A stretch of DNA of 5,436 nucleotides from an uncultured Eubacteriales bacterium (lineage in GTDB: Bacteria > Bacillota > Clostridia > Oscillospirales > Acutalibacteraceae). Positions within the stretch are counted from its first letter, which is position 1. The number at the start of each line of letters is the position of its first letter. This document shows positions 4,965-5,436 of the stretch, piece after piece. The notes below the pieces were generated by a model that was not told where the DNA came from, did not search any database, and saw only the letters and a list, made by a program, of their open reading frames with translations. The stretch lies in contig CAKTXU010000154.1 in the NCBI GenBank assembly GCA_934630995.1, forward strand, positions 1-5,436. The letters are read 5' to 3'. Position numbers and translations under genes: made by a program.

Positions 4965-5436
4965 ATGGTTAGAAGTATGACCGGCTACGGCCGCAGTCAG
5001 ACGACGGTGGACGGCATGGATATCACGGTGGAGCTGAAATCGGTTAACCACCGGTATTATGAGTATTCGTCCCGTCTGCCGAGAACCTATGGCTTTCTGG
5101 ACGATAAAATCAAGGCTTATCTGCAGGGACGGATAGCCCGCGGCAAGGTGGATGTTTATGTCTCCATCGACACGGTGGACGCTCCGGGCAGCGAGGTAAC
5201 CGTGAATTATGCTCTGGCTGAAGGATATCTCAGAGCGCTGCGTGAGCTGTCGGAACGTTTTTCTCTGCGCGATGACATCGGTGTGACGGCGCTGACGCGG
5301 TATCCGGATATTCTGACCGTCCGGAAAGCCGCAGAAGACGAGAACGCCATATGGGATGCGGTCAGGATGATTCTGGACGAGGCGCTCAACCGTTTTATCG
5401 CTATGCGTGAGCAGGAGGGGGAGCGTCTGCGGGAAG
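4965..5436 (+). CDS. yicC: YicC/YloC family endoribonuclease, 3' truncated by the window edge
   Basis: The frame is open from the ATG at 4965 to the end of the window without a stop, giving 157 residues of a protein usually about 290 long. The start MVRSMTGYGRSQ matches the family hallmark 'M-I/V-R-S-M-T-G-[FY]-G-R'. ELKSVNHRYYEYSSRLPR (residues 23-40) matches the conserved 'E-x-[KR]-S-V-N-[HS]-R' segment, and RGKVDVYV (61-68) the conserved 'RG-K-[VI]' strand. YicC/YloC proteins are cytoplasmic RNases acting in RNA turnover; in Firmicutes the gene usually heads a cluster with remA, gmk and rpoZ, which would lie to the right. GAGG (4955-4958) is 6 nt before the start. The C-terminal DUF1732 part lies outside the window. 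Confidence 0.93.
   Translation, partial: MVRSMTGYGRSQTTVDGMDITVELKSVNHRYYEYSSRLPRTYGFLDDKIKAYLQGRIARGKVDVYVSIDTVDAPGSEVTVNYALAEGYLRALRELSERFSLRDDIGVTALTRYPDILTVRKAAEDENAIWDAVRMILDEALNRFIAMREQEGERLRE

Overview
The window looks like chromosomal DNA of a moderately GC-rich, spore-forming Clostridia-type Firmicute, perhaps of the Oscillospiraceae/Ruminococcaceae kind. The reasons are the dac-type carboxypeptidase tail next to an RluB-type pseudouridine synthase, the yicC/yloC gene, strong GGAGG ribosome binding sites, sigma-A-like promoters with TATAAT or TGnTAAAAT boxes, and compact intrinsic terminators. This placement is inferred from gene content only. All genes lie on the + strand.

Layout: (1) The C-terminal tail of a probable D-Ala-D-Ala carboxypeptidase (1-135). 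(2) An RluB-family pseudouridine synthase (192-986), overlapping a small GNAT-like protein (961-1311). This unit ends at a compound-stem intrinsic terminator (1326-1385). (3) A good sigma-A promoter (TTGTTA-17-TATAAT, 1409-1437) followed by a leader of about 200 nt with competing helices and a possible attenuator hairpin. (4) A three-gene biotin-enzyme operon: a short, divergent carboxyltransferase (1642-2958), a biotin carrier protein (3004-3408) and a 5S/OadA/PycB-type carboxyltransferase (3445-4845). It is closed by a 12-bp-stem terminator (4857-4890). (5) A consensus-like extended -10 promoter (4905-4934) driving yicC/yloC, which runs off the right edge.

The operon has the three parts of a methylmalonyl-CoA:pyruvate transcarboxylase (12S-like, 1.3S-like, 5S-like). 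The 5S-type enzyme would move a carboxyl group between biotin and pyruvate/oxaloacetate, and the carrier would shuttle it. The first protein would normally exchange it with an acyl-CoA. Neither a biotin carboxylase nor a membrane decarboxylase beta subunit lies inside the promoter-to-terminator unit.

The main point of interest is that first protein. It keeps the double crotonase-like carboxyltransferase framework but is only 438 residues long. By eye it lacks two conserved segments and has changed both oxyanion-hole loops (YGGAY to YGPVY; C-A-G-G-A to C-V-G-S-S). It may therefore be a non-catalytic scaffold or an enzyme of altered specificity. The structured leader is the second point of interest.
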